A DNA stretch of 64,000 nt from Isoptericola variabilis 225. GTDB taxonomy: Bacteria > Actinomycetota > Actinomycetes > Actinomycetales > Cellulomonadaceae. Location: NCBI RefSeq assembly GCF_000215105.1, contig NC_015588.1, forward strand, positions 868,001 to 932,000, in the 5' to 3' direction. The notes beneath the pieces are model-generated. The model had not been told where the DNA came from and searched no databases. It saw only the letters and a program-made list of their open reading frames with translations. The translations under genes and the position numbers were made by a program. Below are positions 25,232 through 34,336 of the stretch, piece after piece. Positions within the stretch are counted from its first letter, which is position 1. Each line of letters opens with the position of its first letter.

Positions 25232-25945
25232 GTGAGCGAGCACCGAAGCACCCCGCCCAGTGCGGCGTCGACGACCGCGTCCGACGGCGGTCCGCAGGCC
25301 CTGCTCGAGCTGCTGGGGCTCGCGTCCTACACGGAGCTCGCGACGTTCGGGCTGCTCGCGAGCCGCTCGGTCGACGCCCCGGACCTCGCGACGCGGCAGA
25401 CGCTCGCCGAGGCGGCCGACCAGGCGCTCGGCCGTCAGCTGCGCCTGCTCGAGCTCGCGTCGGGGCACGGGGTCGGCGCCGTCGACCTCATGACGCCGTT
25501 CGACGGCTCCCTGACCGACTTCGACGCGCGGACCCAGCCGGGCAGCTGGTGGGAGGGCCTGCTCAAGGGCGCGGTCGGGCACGGCGTCGCCGCCGACCTG
25601 TGCACGACGCTCGCGCGCGGCCTGCCCGACGGTGACGCCGCGGCCGTGCTCGCGGTCGTGGAGGACGCGACGCGCGCCGACACGACCCTCCGGCTGCTGA
25701 CCGACGCCGCCGCGCGCGACGACGTGCTCGCCTCCCGGCTCGCGCTGTGGGGCAGGCGCGTGGTCGGCGAGGCCCTCACGCTCGTCCAGGCGCTGCTGAC
25801 CCGGCACCCCCGGCTGGCGGACCTCGCGAGGTCGGCCGCGCCCGGTGACGCGCCGGCCGCGGCGGGGGACGTGCCCTCGTGGCTGCTCGCGGCCCTCACG
25901 GCCGAGCACACGCGCCGGATGGACCGCATCGGCCTCGCGGCCTGA
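25232..25945 (+). CDS. Ferritin-like fold protein
   Basis: 237-aa all-helical protein of the actinobacterial ferritin-like family (related to the MiaE-like/rubrerythrin fold) found next to rhlE and DUF3107. Helices LLELLGLASYTELATFGLLASRS and LAEAADQALGRQLRLLELASGHG carry Glu and His residues spaced like diiron ligands, but the full E-ExxH set cannot be confirmed by eye. WWEGLLKGAVGHGVAADLCTTLARG is a typical block. GTG 25232 is the start (no earlier in-frame core). Function unknown. Confidence 0.85.
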   Translation: MSEHRSTPPSAASTTASDGGPQALLELLGLASYTELATFGLLASRSVDAPDLATRQTLAEAADQALGRQLRLLELASGHGVGAVDLMTPFDGSLTDFDARTQPGSWWEGLLKGAVGHGVAADLCTTLARGLPDGDAAAVLAVVEDATRADTTLRLLTDAAARDDVLASRLALWGRRVVGEALTLVQALLTRHPRLADLARSAAPGDAPAAAGDVPSWLLAALTAEHTRRMDRIGLAA

Positions 25946-25963
25946 CGCTCCGAGGACCTGAGG

Positions 25964-26188
25964 TCAGAGGGAGCCGAAGCCGACCGGCCGCTGGGCCCCG
26001 GTGCCGAGCTCGACGTACCCGATCGCCGTCGCGGGCACGATCACGCGACGCCCGCGGGAGTCGGTGAGCTCGAACGACGTGCCGCCGTCGAGCGCCTCCT
26101 TGACCGCCGCCGCGACCTCGTCCGAGGTCTGGTCGGTCTCGACGACCAGCTCGCGCGTCAGGTTCTGCACACCGATGGTGACTTCCAC
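25964..26188 (-). CDS. DUF3107 protein (TB9.4-like)
   Basis: 74-aa protein matching the DUF3107 family in full: MEVTIGVQNLTRELVVE at the start, then DEVAAAVKEALDGG and RRVIVPATAIGYVELG. Mycobacterial homologue TB9.4 (Rv3208A) lies in the same neighbourhood. Small, conserved, function unknown. It is divergent from adnA, with 173 nt between starts holding both promoters, and tail-to-tail with the ferritin-like gene. ATG 26188 has GAAGGAGA upstream on the coding strand. Confidence 0.92.
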   Translation of the reverse strand: MEVTIGVQNLTRELVVETDQTSDEVAAAVKEALDGGTSFELTDSRGRRVIVPATAIGYVELGTGAQRPVGFGSL

Positions 26189-26361
26189 GTTCTCTCCTTC
26201 GCGAGCTGCGCCGCCGACGGCGGCGCGACGGTCCTTCGAGTCGCCTCGATCGTAGCCGGGGCGCGGACGGCTCCCCGCCGCTTCCGCCGAGGGTGAAACG
26301 GTCGCGCCGCCCGAGCGCTCGCGGCCGGGTCGTGTCGGTGGGCCGTGGTCGAATCACACCC

Positions 26362-29300
26362 GTGGCATCCGCACCCGCGCAGCTCGAGCTCGTCCCGCCG
26401 TCGTCGACCGACGACGGCGGTCGCGTGCTGCTCGACCCGACGCAGGAGGCGGCGGTCGAGGCGGCGCTCGCCCGCTCCGTCACGCTCGTCGTCGGCGCGC
26501 CGGGCACGGGCCGCACGACGGTCGCCACCGAGATCGCGGTCCGCGCGCTCGACGCGGGCCTCGACCCCTCCCGCGTCCTCGTCCTCGCGGCGTCGCGGCG
26601 TGCCGCCGCCCGGCTGCGCGACCGCGTCACCGCGGCGGCCGGCCGGACGGTCGGGGCACCCATGGTCCGCACCGCGGCGTCGGCCGCGTTCGCCGTGCTG
26701 CGCACGCGTGCCGCGGCGCTCGGCGACCCTCCGCCGCTGCTCGTGTCGGGGCCGGAGCAGGACCTCGTGCTCGCCGAGCTGCTCGCGGGCCACCTCGCCG
26801 GGGAGGGTGCGCCGCTCGCGCTCCCGCCCGGTCTGCCCGAGGAGTCGCTGGGCCTGCGCGGACTGCGCCAGGAGCTGCGCGACCTGCTCATGCGCGCCGC
26901 GGAGCGCGGCCTCGGCCCCGCCGACCTCGACGAGCTCGGGCGCCGCCACGAGCGGCCCGAGTGGGTGCTCGCCGCGCAGCTCTACGAGGAGTACCTCGAC
27001 GTCACGGCGCTGCGCCTCGGCACGCCGGACGCCGGCGCGCGCTACGACCCCGCCGTGGTCGTCGACGAGGCCGCGCACGCGCTCGCGTCGTGGGAGGACG
27101 AGCTGGCGGGCGTGCCGCGCCCGGCGTGGGACCTCGTCGTCGTGGACGACTACCAGGAGGCCACGGTCGCGACCGCCCGGCTCCTGCACGTGCTGCACGA
27201 CGGCGGCGCGCGCCTCGCGCTGCTCGCGGACCCCGACTCCGCGGTCCAGGGCTTCCGCGGCGCGGCACCCGGGCTGGTCGGCCGCGCGGCCGCGCCCGCG
27301 CGCGGCGGCACGGTCGGCGCGTTCGACGCGCACACGGTCGTGCTCGGCACCGCGTGGCGCCAGGACGCCGCGCTCCGTACGGTCACGTCGGCGGTCACGC
27401 AGCGCATCGCGACCGTCTCCGGCGCGCTGCACCGCGGCGCCGCGCCGCGGCCCGACGACGGCGCCCCGGCCGCGCGCGTCGACGTCGCGGTGCTCGCGGG
27501 CGCGGCGCAGGAGGCGGCCTACGTGGCGCGAGAGCTGCGCGCCGAGCACCTGCTGCACGGCACGCCGTGGGAGCGCATGGCCGTCGTCGCGCGCAGCGGC
27601 GACCGGCTCGCCTCGTTGCGCCGCGACCTCGTGGCGGCGTCGGTGCCCGTCGCGCTGCTCGGCTCCGACCTCCCGCTGCGCGACGAGCCCGCCGTCGCGC
27701 CGCTGCTCGCGGCCCTGCGCGTGTGCGCGCCGGCGCCCGGCAGCCTCGAGGCCCTGCTGGGCGACGAGCTCGGCGACGAGGCGGTCGAGACGCTCGACCC
27801 GGAGACCGCCGCGCTGCTGCTCACCTCGCCGGTCGGCGGGCTCGACGCCGTCGCGCTGCGCCGCCTGCGGCGCGCGCTGCGGGCCGAGGAGATCGCGGGC
27901 GGCGGGGGGCGCTCGTCGGACGCGCTGCTCGTCGAGGTGCTCGGCGACCCCGCGCGCGCCGAGTCGCTGCCGCCGGCCGTCCGCCGCGCCCCGCTCGCCG
28001 TCGCGCGCGTCCTCGCCGCCGGCCGCGCGGCGGCCGCCGAGCGCGGGGCCACCGCGCAGACCGTCCTGTGGGCCGTCTGGGACGCGACGGGCCTCGCGCG
28101 CCGGTGGCGCGACGCGGCGCTCGCGGGCGGCCCGGCGGGCGTGCGCGCCGACCGCGACCTCGACGCGGTCCTCGCCCTGTTCCGCGCCGCGGAGACGTTC
28201 GTCGACCGCATGCCGGGTGCGCCCGTCGCCGCGTTCGTCGACTACCTCGCCTCGCAGGACCTGCCCGCGGACTCGCTCGCGGCGTCGGCCACGGGCGCGC
28301 ACGCGGTCGAGGCGCTCACCCCGGCGGGCGCCGCCGGGCGCGAGTGGGACGTCGTCGTCGTCGCGGGCGTGCAGGACGGCGTCTGGCCCGACCTGCGGCT
28401 GCGCGACTCGCTGCTCGGATCGCAGGCGCTCGTCGAGCTCCTCGCCGGTCGCGCGTCGGACGCGCACGTGCTCGGGCCCGAGGCGCGCAAGCAGGTGCTC
28501 GCCGACGAGCTGCGGGCCTTCGCCGTCGCGACGTCGCGCGCCCGCCGGCGGCTCCTCGTCACGGCCGTGGAGGACGCCGACGACAGCCCGTCGGTCTTCC
28601 TCGACCTGGTGGCGCCGCCCGGCGGGGAGGGCGCCCCGGCGCGCGACACGGAGGGCCCCGACCCCCGCCGCGTGACCGTCGGTCCGCCGCTCGACCTGCG
28701 CGGGGTCGTCGCGGCCGCGCGCGCCGAGCTCGTGCGCGCCGTCGCGGCCGGGGTGCCCGACGGCGGTGGGCGGCCCGCGGGTCCGGCACCGGGCGCCGCG
28801 GCACGGCTCCTCGCCGACCTCGCCGCGGCGGGCGTCCCCGAGGCCGACCCGAGCACCTGGTACGGCGTCGCGCCGACGTCGAGCGACGCGCCGCTGTGGG
28901 GCCCGGACGACACGGTCGCGGTCTCGCCGTCGAAGGTCGAGACGGTGACGACGTGCGGCCTGCGCTGGGCGCTCGAGGCCGCGGGCGGCACGCGCCCCGA
29001 CGCGGCGCACCAGACGCTCGGCACGCTCGTGCACGCGATCGCGGAGGACCTGCCGTCGGGGTCGCTCGCCGAGCTGCGCGCCGAGCTCGACCGGCGCTGG
29101 CCGCGGCTCGCCCTGCCGGACGGCTGGCCCGCACGCCAGCTGCGGCACCGCGCCGAGCGCATGATCGAGCGCCTCGCGGAGTACTACGCGGGCGCGGGCG
29201 AGCCGCTGCTCGTCGAGCCGGGCTTCGAGGTGACCGTCGGGCGCGCGCGCCTGCGCGGCAAGATCGACCGCGTCGAGCGCGCGGGCGACGACTCCGTGAC

Positions 29301-29661
29301 GGTGGCCGACCTCAAGACCGGCCGCAGCGCGCCGTCGAAGGCCAAGGCGGCCGAGCACCCGCAGCTCGGCGCGTACCAGCTCGCCGTCGAGGAGGGTGGG
29401 CTCGACCTGCCGCCCGGCACGCGCAGCGCGGGCGCGCAGCTCGTGTACCTGGGCACGCCCACGGTCTCGCCCACGGTGCGTGCGCAGCCCGCGCTCGCGC
29501 CGGAGCCGGACGGCACGAGCTGGGCGCGGTCGCTCGTCGAGGGCGCCGCCGACACCATGGCGTCCGCCCGCTTCACCGCCCGCGAGAACGACCTGTGCGC
29601 CGTGTGCCCGGTGCGGCGCTCGTGTCCCGTGCAGCCCGAGGGAAGGACCGTCGTCTCATGA
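26362..29661 (+). CDS. adnA: AdnA: helicase-nuclease subunit with degenerate motor motifs
   Basis: 1099-aa subunit of the AdnAB double-strand-break resection machine. UvrD-like N-terminal motor: Walker A reads GAPGTGRT (45-52, Arg51 where Lys is expected) and motif II reads DDYQ (262-265) instead of DEYQ, so this ATPase is probably weak or dead. The C-terminal RecB-type nuclease keeps VADLKTGRS and AYQLAV. Four cysteines (Cys865; Cys1079, 1082, 1088 as Cx2Cx5C) match an AddB-type Fe-S staple. GTG 26362 is chosen because the N-terminus then leads into LDPTQEAAVE; 26293 is an alternative. The stop overlaps adnB (ATGA). Confidence 0.92.
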   Translation: MASAPAQLELVPPSSTDDGGRVLLDPTQEAAVEAALARSVTLVVGAPGTGRTTVATEIAVRALDAGLDPSRVLVLAASRRAAARLRDRVTAAAGRTVGAPMVRTAASAAFAVLRTRAAALGDPPPLLVSGPEQDLVLAELLAGHLAGEGAPLALPPGLPEESLGLRGLRQELRDLLMRAAERGLGPADLDELGRRHERPEWVLAAQLYEEYLDVTALRLGTPDAGARYDPAVVVDEAAHALASWEDELAGVPRPAWDLVVVDDYQEATVATARLLHVLHDGGARLALLADPDSAVQGFRGAAPGLVGRAAAPARGGTVGAFDAHTVVLGTAWRQDAALRTVTSAVTQRIATVSGALHRGAAPRPDDGAPAARVDVAVLAGAAQEAAYVARELRAEHLLHGTPWERMAVVARSGDRLASLRRDLVAASVPVALLGSDLPLRDEPAVAPLLAALRVCAPAPGSLEALLGDELGDEAVETLDPETAALLLTSPVGGLDAVALRRLRRALRAEEIAGGGGRSSDALLVEVLGDPARAESLPPAVRRAPLAVARVLAAGRAAAAERGATAQTVLWAVWDATGLARRWRDAALAGGPAGVRADRDLDAVLALFRAAETFVDRMPGAPVAAFVDYLASQDLPADSLAASATGAHAVEALTPAGAAGREWDVVVVAGVQDGVWPDLRLRDSLLGSQALVELLAGRASDAHVLGPEARKQVLADELRAFAVATSRARRRLLVTAVEDADDSPSVFLDLVAPPGGEGAPARDTEGPDPRRVTVGPPLDLRGVVAAARAELVRAVAAGVPDGGGRPAGPAPGAAARLLADLAAAGVPEADPSTWYGVAPTSSDAPLWGPDDTVAVSPSKVETVTTCGLRWALEAAGGTRPDAAHQTLGTLVHAIAEDLPSGSLAELRAELDRRWPRLALPDGWPARQLRHRAERMIERLAEYYAGAGEPLLVEPGFEVTVGRARLRGKIDRVERAGDDSVTVADLKTGRSAPSKAKAAEHPQLGAYQLAVEEGGLDLPPGTRSAGAQLVYLGTPTVSPTVRAQPALAPEPDGTSWARSLVEGAADTMASARFTARENDLCAVCPVRRSCPVQPEGRTVVS

Positions 29662-32600
29662 CCTCCGAGCCCGCACCCCGCCCGGACGACGCCGACGGCC
29701 TGTTCGCCGACGACGTCTGGGCCGCGTTCGAGGCGCCGCGCGACGCGGCGCTCGGCTTCCCCGAGCTCGCGGCCGAGGCGGCGTCGCCCGAGGCCGGTCG
29801 CGCGCCGGAGCTGTCGGCGCGCGACATCGCCGCGCTCCTGGGCCGGCACGCGCCGACCGACGAGCAGGTCGCGGTCATCGAGGCCCCGCTCGAACCCGTG
29901 CTGGTGGTCGCGGGCGCCGGCTCGGGCAAGACCGAGACGATGGCGGCGCGCGTCGTGTGGCTCATCGCGAACCGGCTCGTCGAGCCCGAGGAGGTCCTGG
30001 GGCTCACCTTCACGCGCAAGGCCGCGGGCGAGCTCGCCGCGCGCGTCCAGTCCCGGCTCGCGCAGCTCGCGCGCGCGCAGGGCCGGGCCGCGTCGGCGCT
30101 CGACCTGCTCGCGCGCCCGACCGTCGCGACGTACAACGCGTACGCGGCCTCGCTCGTCGCCGACCACGGGCTGCGGCTCGGCATCGAACCGGGCTCCCGG
30201 CTCCTCGGCGAGGCGAACCAGTACCAGCTGGCCGCGCAGGTCGTGGAGTCCTGGGCCGACGACCTGGGCACCGACAAGGCGGTGAGCACGGTCGTCGGCG
30301 CGGTCCTGGCGCTCTCGGGCGCGCTCGGCGAGCACCTCGTGCCCGTCGACGAGGCGCGCGACCGGCTGCGCGAGCTCGTCGCCCACCTCGACGCGCTGCC
30401 CCTCGGCCCGCGGCAGAAGGCGCGCACCAAGGACGTCCAGGCGATCATCGACTCGGTCGCCGAGCGTGAGCGGCTGCTCGACCTCGTGGAGGAGTACCGG
30501 CGGCGCAAGCGTGCGACCGACTCGCTCGACTTCGGCGACCAGATCGCGTTCGCGGCGGACCTCGCGCGCACCGTGCCCGCGGTCGGGGCGCACGAGCGCG
30601 CCCGGTACCGCGTCGTGCTGCTCGACGAGTACCAGGACACCTCGTACGCGCAGGTCGAGCTGCTCGCCGGCCTGTTCGGCGGCGGGCACGCGGTCACGGC
30701 GGTCGGCGACCCGCACCAGTCGATCTACGGCTGGCGCGGTGCCTCGGCGTCGGGCCTCGCGCGGTTCCCCGAGCGCTTCCGCACGGCGGCGGGCGCGCCG
30801 GCCGCGGTCCGCTACCTCAGCACCTCGTGGCGCAACGACGCCGCGGTGCTCGCCGCCGCCAACGTCGCGTCCGCGCCGCTGCGCGAGCCGGGGCCGGGCG
30901 GGGCGCGCGTCGAGGTCCCGCCGCTCGACCTGCGCCCGGGCGCGGGGCCGGGGGCCGTGGCGGCGCACGTCGCGACGACGCTCGAGGAGGAGGCCGAGGC
31001 GGTCGCCGAGTGGGTCGCCGCCCGGTGGCGGCGCGCGGCGCGCCCCGACGGCTCCGACCGCGTGACCGCCGCGGTGCTGTGCCGGGCGCGGGCGCAGTTC
31101 CCCGCGGTCGAGGTCGCGCTGCGACGCCGCGGCCTGCCCGTCGAGGTGGTGGGCCTCGGCGGCCTGCTCTCGACGCCCGAGGTGGTCGACGTCGTCGCGC
31201 TGCTCGAGGCCGTGCACGACCCGTCCCGCGGCGACTCGCTCGTCCGGCTGCTCACCGGTCCGCGCGTCAACCTCGGCGCGTCGGACCTGCACGCGCTCGG
31301 GTCGTGGGCCGCCGACCTGGCGCGCACCGACGACCCGCACAAGCGCACGCGCGCCTCCTCGCCTCGGGCCGCCGCACCGCCGGACGGGACGCCGGACGAG
31401 ACGGCGGACGGGTCTGCGGACGAGACCGTCGACGAGACGACGGCGGACGAGACCGTCGTCGAGGGCGACGTCGTCGACCACCGGTCGGTCGTCGACGCGC
31501 TCGACGACCTCCCCGAGCCCGGCGTGCCCGCGCGCGACGGCCGCGTCCTGTCGCCCGAGGGCCACCGGCGCCTCACCGCGCTGGCGCGCGTGCTGCGCGG
31601 CCTGCGCGGGCTGACGTACCTGTCGCTGCCGGAGCTCGTCGTCCAGGCCGAGCGGGCGCTGGGCCTCGACGTCGAGGTCGCGACGGCCGACGTCCTGGCC
31701 GACCGCCTCGGCGGTGCGGCCGAGGGCGTCAGCCTGCGCGGGCGCGAGCACCTGGACGCGTTCCGCGACGTCGCGGCCTCCTTCGCGCAGTCGGCCGACG
31801 TCGCGACGCTCGGTGCGTTCCTCGCGTGGCTCGGCGTCGCGTCGGAGCAGGAGCGCGGCCTCGACATGCCCGTGCGCGAGCCCGACCCGGACGCCGTGCA
31901 GGTCATCACCGCGCACGCGTCCAAGGGCCTCGAGTGGGACGTCGTGGCCGTGCCCGGGCTCGTCGACGGCGTGTTCCCCAGCCAGGCGGAGTCCGCTCAG
32001 GGCCGCACGGACAGCGGCTGGCTCACGGACGTCACGGCGCTGCCGTACCACCTGCGCGGCGACGCCGAGGACCTGCCCGCGTTCCGCTGGGACCTCGCGA
32101 GCGACACGAAGGACCTCGCCGCGCGCCGCGACGAGTTCAAGCTCGACGCGGGCGCGCACCAGCTCGCCGAGGAGCGACGGCTCGCCTACGTCGCGTTCAC
32201 GCGCGCCCGGCGCGAGCTGTTCCTCACCGCCCACCGCTGGGGCACGGGCAGCAGGCCGCGGCGGCTCTCGCCCTTCCTCGTCGAGCTCGTGGAGGCGGGC
32301 GTCGTGTCCGCCGAGGGGTGGGCCGGCGAGCCGGACCCCGAGGGGCCCAACCCGCGCGACGCGCTCGAGGCGTCGGGCACGTGGCCGGCGGCCGACGACG
32401 CGGCACCCGGCTCGGCGCGCGACGTCCTGCGCGCGACGGCCGCGCTCGTCGAGCGGGCGGCCGTCGAGCGGGCGGAGGACGTGCGCGCCGCCGGCCGGCC
32501 GGACGAGGAGGCCGACCCGGTCACGGCGCCGGCCGGCGTCCTCACCGACGGCGCGGGCAACGACCTCGTCGAGCTCGCGCGCACCCTCCTGGCCGAGCGG

Positions 32601-33281
32601 GACGAGCGCACGGGACGCGCCGTCGAGCTGCCCGCGCACGTCTCGGCGTCGGGCCTCGTGCGGCTCGCGACCGACCGCTCGGAGTTCGCGCTGCAGCTGC
32701 GCCGCCCGGTGCCGAACGAGCCCACCGTGCACGCGCGCCGCGGCACCCGGTTCCACGAGTGGGTCGAGCAGTACTTCAGCTCCGCGTCCCTCGTCGACGT
32801 CGAGGACCTGCCCGGCGCCGAGGACGCCGAGCTGCCGGCCGACGCCGACCTCGAGGCGCTCCGCGAACGGTTCCTCGCCTCGGAGTGGGCCGGACGCACC
32901 CCGATCGCGATCGAGCAGGACGTCGAGACGCCCGTCGCCGGGGTGCTGCTCCGCTCGCGCATCGACGCCGTCTTCACCGACCCGGACGCGCCGCCGGCGG
33001 CGCCTGGCGAGCCGCAGCCGGTCGTCGTCGTCGACTGGAAGACGGGGCGGGAGCCGTCCGACCCCGAGGCGCGCGCCGCCCGCGAGGTGCAGCTCGCGGT
33101 GTACCGGCTCGCGTGGTCGCGCTGGACCGGGCTGCCTCTGGAGAAGGTGAGCGCCGCGTTCTGCTACGTCGCCTCGGGCGTCACGGTGCGCCCCGAGCGC
33201 CTGCTCGACGAGCACGAGCTCGAGGCCCTCATCCTCGGCACCGCGGACGACCACCGACGTAGCGAACGGTCGTCGAGATAG
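29658..33281 (+). CDS. adnB: AdnB: helicase-nuclease subunit
   Basis: 1207-aa active motor and second nuclease of AdnAB. Walker A GAGSGKT (86-92) and motif II DEYQ (323-326) are intact, GLTFTRKAAGELAARV and ITAHASKGLEWDVVAVPG follow, and the C-terminal nuclease shows VVVDWKTGREP and VQLAVYRLAW. No Fe-S cysteines are seen in this subunit. An acidic insert of Asp-Glu-Thr repeats (nt about 31384-31455) separates helicase parts. ATG 29658 overlaps the adnA stop. The last codons and the TAG stop (33279-33281) are built from repeat array 3, so the C-terminus RRSERSSR may be an acquired tail. Confidence 0.95.
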   Translation: MTSEPAPRPDDADGLFADDVWAAFEAPRDAALGFPELAAEAASPEAGRAPELSARDIAALLGRHAPTDEQVAVIEAPLEPVLVVAGAGSGKTETMAARVVWLIANRLVEPEEVLGLTFTRKAAGELAARVQSRLAQLARAQGRAASALDLLARPTVATYNAYAASLVADHGLRLGIEPGSRLLGEANQYQLAAQVVESWADDLGTDKAVSTVVGAVLALSGALGEHLVPVDEARDRLRELVAHLDALPLGPRQKARTKDVQAIIDSVAERERLLDLVEEYRRRKRATDSLDFGDQIAFAADLARTVPAVGAHERARYRVVLLDEYQDTSYAQVELLAGLFGGGHAVTAVGDPHQSIYGWRGASASGLARFPERFRTAAGAPAAVRYLSTSWRNDAAVLAAANVASAPLREPGPGGARVEVPPLDLRPGAGPGAVAAHVATTLEEEAEAVAEWVAARWRRAARPDGSDRVTAAVLCRARAQFPAVEVALRRRGLPVEVVGLGGLLSTPEVVDVVALLEAVHDPSRGDSLVRLLTGPRVNLGASDLHALGSWAADLARTDDPHKRTRASSPRAAAPPDGTPDETADGSADETVDETTADETVVEGDVVDHRSVVDALDDLPEPGVPARDGRVLSPEGHRRLTALARVLRGLRGLTYLSLPELVVQAERALGLDVEVATADVLADRLGGAAEGVSLRGREHLDAFRDVAASFAQSADVATLGAFLAWLGVASEQERGLDMPVREPDPDAVQVITAHASKGLEWDVVAVPGLVDGVFPSQAESAQGRTDSGWLTDVTALPYHLRGDAEDLPAFRWDLASDTKDLAARRDEFKLDAGAHQLAEERRLAYVAFTRARRELFLTAHRWGTGSRPRRLSPFLVELVEAGVVSAEGWAGEPDPEGPNPRDALEASGTWPAADDAAPGSARDVLRATAALVERAAVERAEDVRAAGRPDEEADPVTAPAGVLTDGAGNDLVELARTLLAERDERTGRAVELPAHVSASGLVRLATDRSEFALQLRRPVPNEPTVHARRGTRFHEWVEQYFSSASLVDVEDLPGAEDAELPADADLEALRERFLASEWAGRTPIAIEQDVETPVAGVLLRSRIDAVFTDPDAPPAAPGEPQPVVVVDWKTGREPSDPEARAAREVQLAVYRLAWSRWTGLPLEKVSAAFCYVASGVTVRPERLLDEHELEALILGTADDHRRSERSSR

Positions 33282-33349
33282 CGACCCGTCGTCGTTCAGG
33301 GCCGGTCGGACGGCGACGGCTCGCTATCTCGGCGACGGATCGCTATCTG
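33256..33349. repeat. Mirror array 3: GAGATAGCGA-type units, 19-nt period, over the adnB stop
   Basis: Direct 10-mers GACGTAGCGA (33256) and GAGATAGCGA (33275) are followed by inverted TCGCTATCTC (33321) and TCGCTATCTG (33340); both intervals are 19 nt. The adnB TAG (33279-33281) lies in the second direct unit, and the first unit is translated as part of adnB. This is the junction between convergent adnB and a phosphotransferase gene. The unit is a two-base variant of that in arrays 1 and 2. Confidence 0.82.
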
Positions 33350-33362
33350 GCGGGCCGAAGCC

Positions 33363-34286
33363 TCAGGCGGGGGCGTCCTCGCGGGTGGCCTCGTCGAGGT
33401 CCGCGAGCATCGACTCGGCGTCGGCGACGACGTCGGGCAGCCCGCGCCGCACGCCGTGCAGCAGCCACCGGGCGAGCGCGAGCTCGCCGACGAGCAGCGC
33501 CCGGTCGACGAGCCGGGGGTCGCTGAGCTCGGTGCGGCGCAGCTGGTACGCCTCCATGATCGAGTCGACGGCCTCGGGCGGCGCCGCGACGAGGAGCCAG
33601 GCGAGGTCGTCGGCCGGGTCGGCGACGCGCGCGTCGGACCAGCCGCTCATCGCGGTCACGCGCGTGCTGCTGACGAGGAGCTGGTCGGGCGCGAGGTCGC
33701 CGTGGACGACGACGGGCTTGAACCGCCACAGCGCGACGTCCTCGAGCGCGGCCTCCCAGCGGCGCAGCAGGGCCGGGGGCACCCGGCCCGTGGACGCGGC
33801 CTCGTCGAGCTCGACGAGGCGGCGCTCACGGTACTCGGCCGCGGTGTAGGACGGCAGGCCGCACGCCTCGACGACCGACGGCGGCAGCTCGTGCACCGCG
33901 GCGAGCGTCCGGCCCAGGTCGGCCGCGAGCCCCGGGCCCGGCCGCAGCGCGTCGACGTTCAACGGGGTGCCGGTGATGCGGCGGTGCACGACGGCGCGGC
34001 CGCCCTCGGGCAGCAGCGCGAAGCCTGCGACGCGCGGCACCACGAACGGCAGCACGCCGGCCTCGACGTACAGGTGGAGCGCCTCGAGCAGCTCGACCTC
34101 GGCCTCGAGCGCGGCCCCGGCGATGGTGTTCCGCGGGGCGCGCACCACCCACTCCTCGCCGTCGTGCGCGGCGACGACGGCGACGTCGTAGTCGCCCGGG
34201 ACATCCTCGGGGCGGACCGAGCGGGCGTCGAGACCCGGCACGGCCGCCGTCGCGAGGGCGGCGAGGGCGAGCGGACTGCGTGGCAC
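33363..34286 (-). CDS. APH-family phosphotransferase
   Basis: 307-aa protein of the aminoglycoside/macrolide phosphotransferase fold. An N-lobe with YDVAVVAAHDGEEWVVRAP is followed by the catalytic loop VVVHGDLAPDQLLV, where Gln replaces the usual Asn after HGDLxPx, and a metal-binding Asp in WSDARVADPADDLAWLL. Such genes flank adnB-nudC in many actinobacteria and are usually not proven resistance genes, so the macrolide label should not be assumed. ATG 34286. It converges with adnB across repeat array 3 and is divergent from nudC with about 50 nt between starts. Confidence 0.85.
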   Translation of the reverse strand: MPRSPLALAALATAAVPGLDARSVRPEDVPGDYDVAVVAAHDGEEWVVRAPRNTIAGAALEAEVELLEALHLYVEAGVLPFVVPRVAGFALLPEGGRAVVHRRITGTPLNVDALRPGPGLAADLGRTLAAVHELPPSVVEACGLPSYTAAEYRERRLVELDEAASTGRVPPALLRRWEAALEDVALWRFKPVVVHGDLAPDQLLVSSTRVTAMSGWSDARVADPADDLAWLLVAAPPEAVDSIMEAYQLRRTELSDPRLVDRALLVGELALARWLLHGVRRGLPDVVADAESMLADLDEATREDAPA

Positions 34287-34323
34287 CCGACCACCGTAGA
34301 GCCCGCCGACCCTCGCGAGCGGA

Positions 34324-34329
34324 TACGGT
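34324..34329 (+). promoter_or_regulatory. -10-like hexamer 7 nt before nudC GTG
   Basis: TACGGT ends 7 nt before GTG 34337, compatible with a leaderless transcript. No distinct -35. Confidence 0.33.
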
Positions 34330-34336
34330 CGAGGGC

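Noticed and set aside
33363..34286. Macrolide-resistance phosphotransferase
   Set aside because: Fold matches, but the catalytic Asn is Gln and the gene is part of a conserved actinobacterial neighbourhood; no evidence for an antibiotic substrate.
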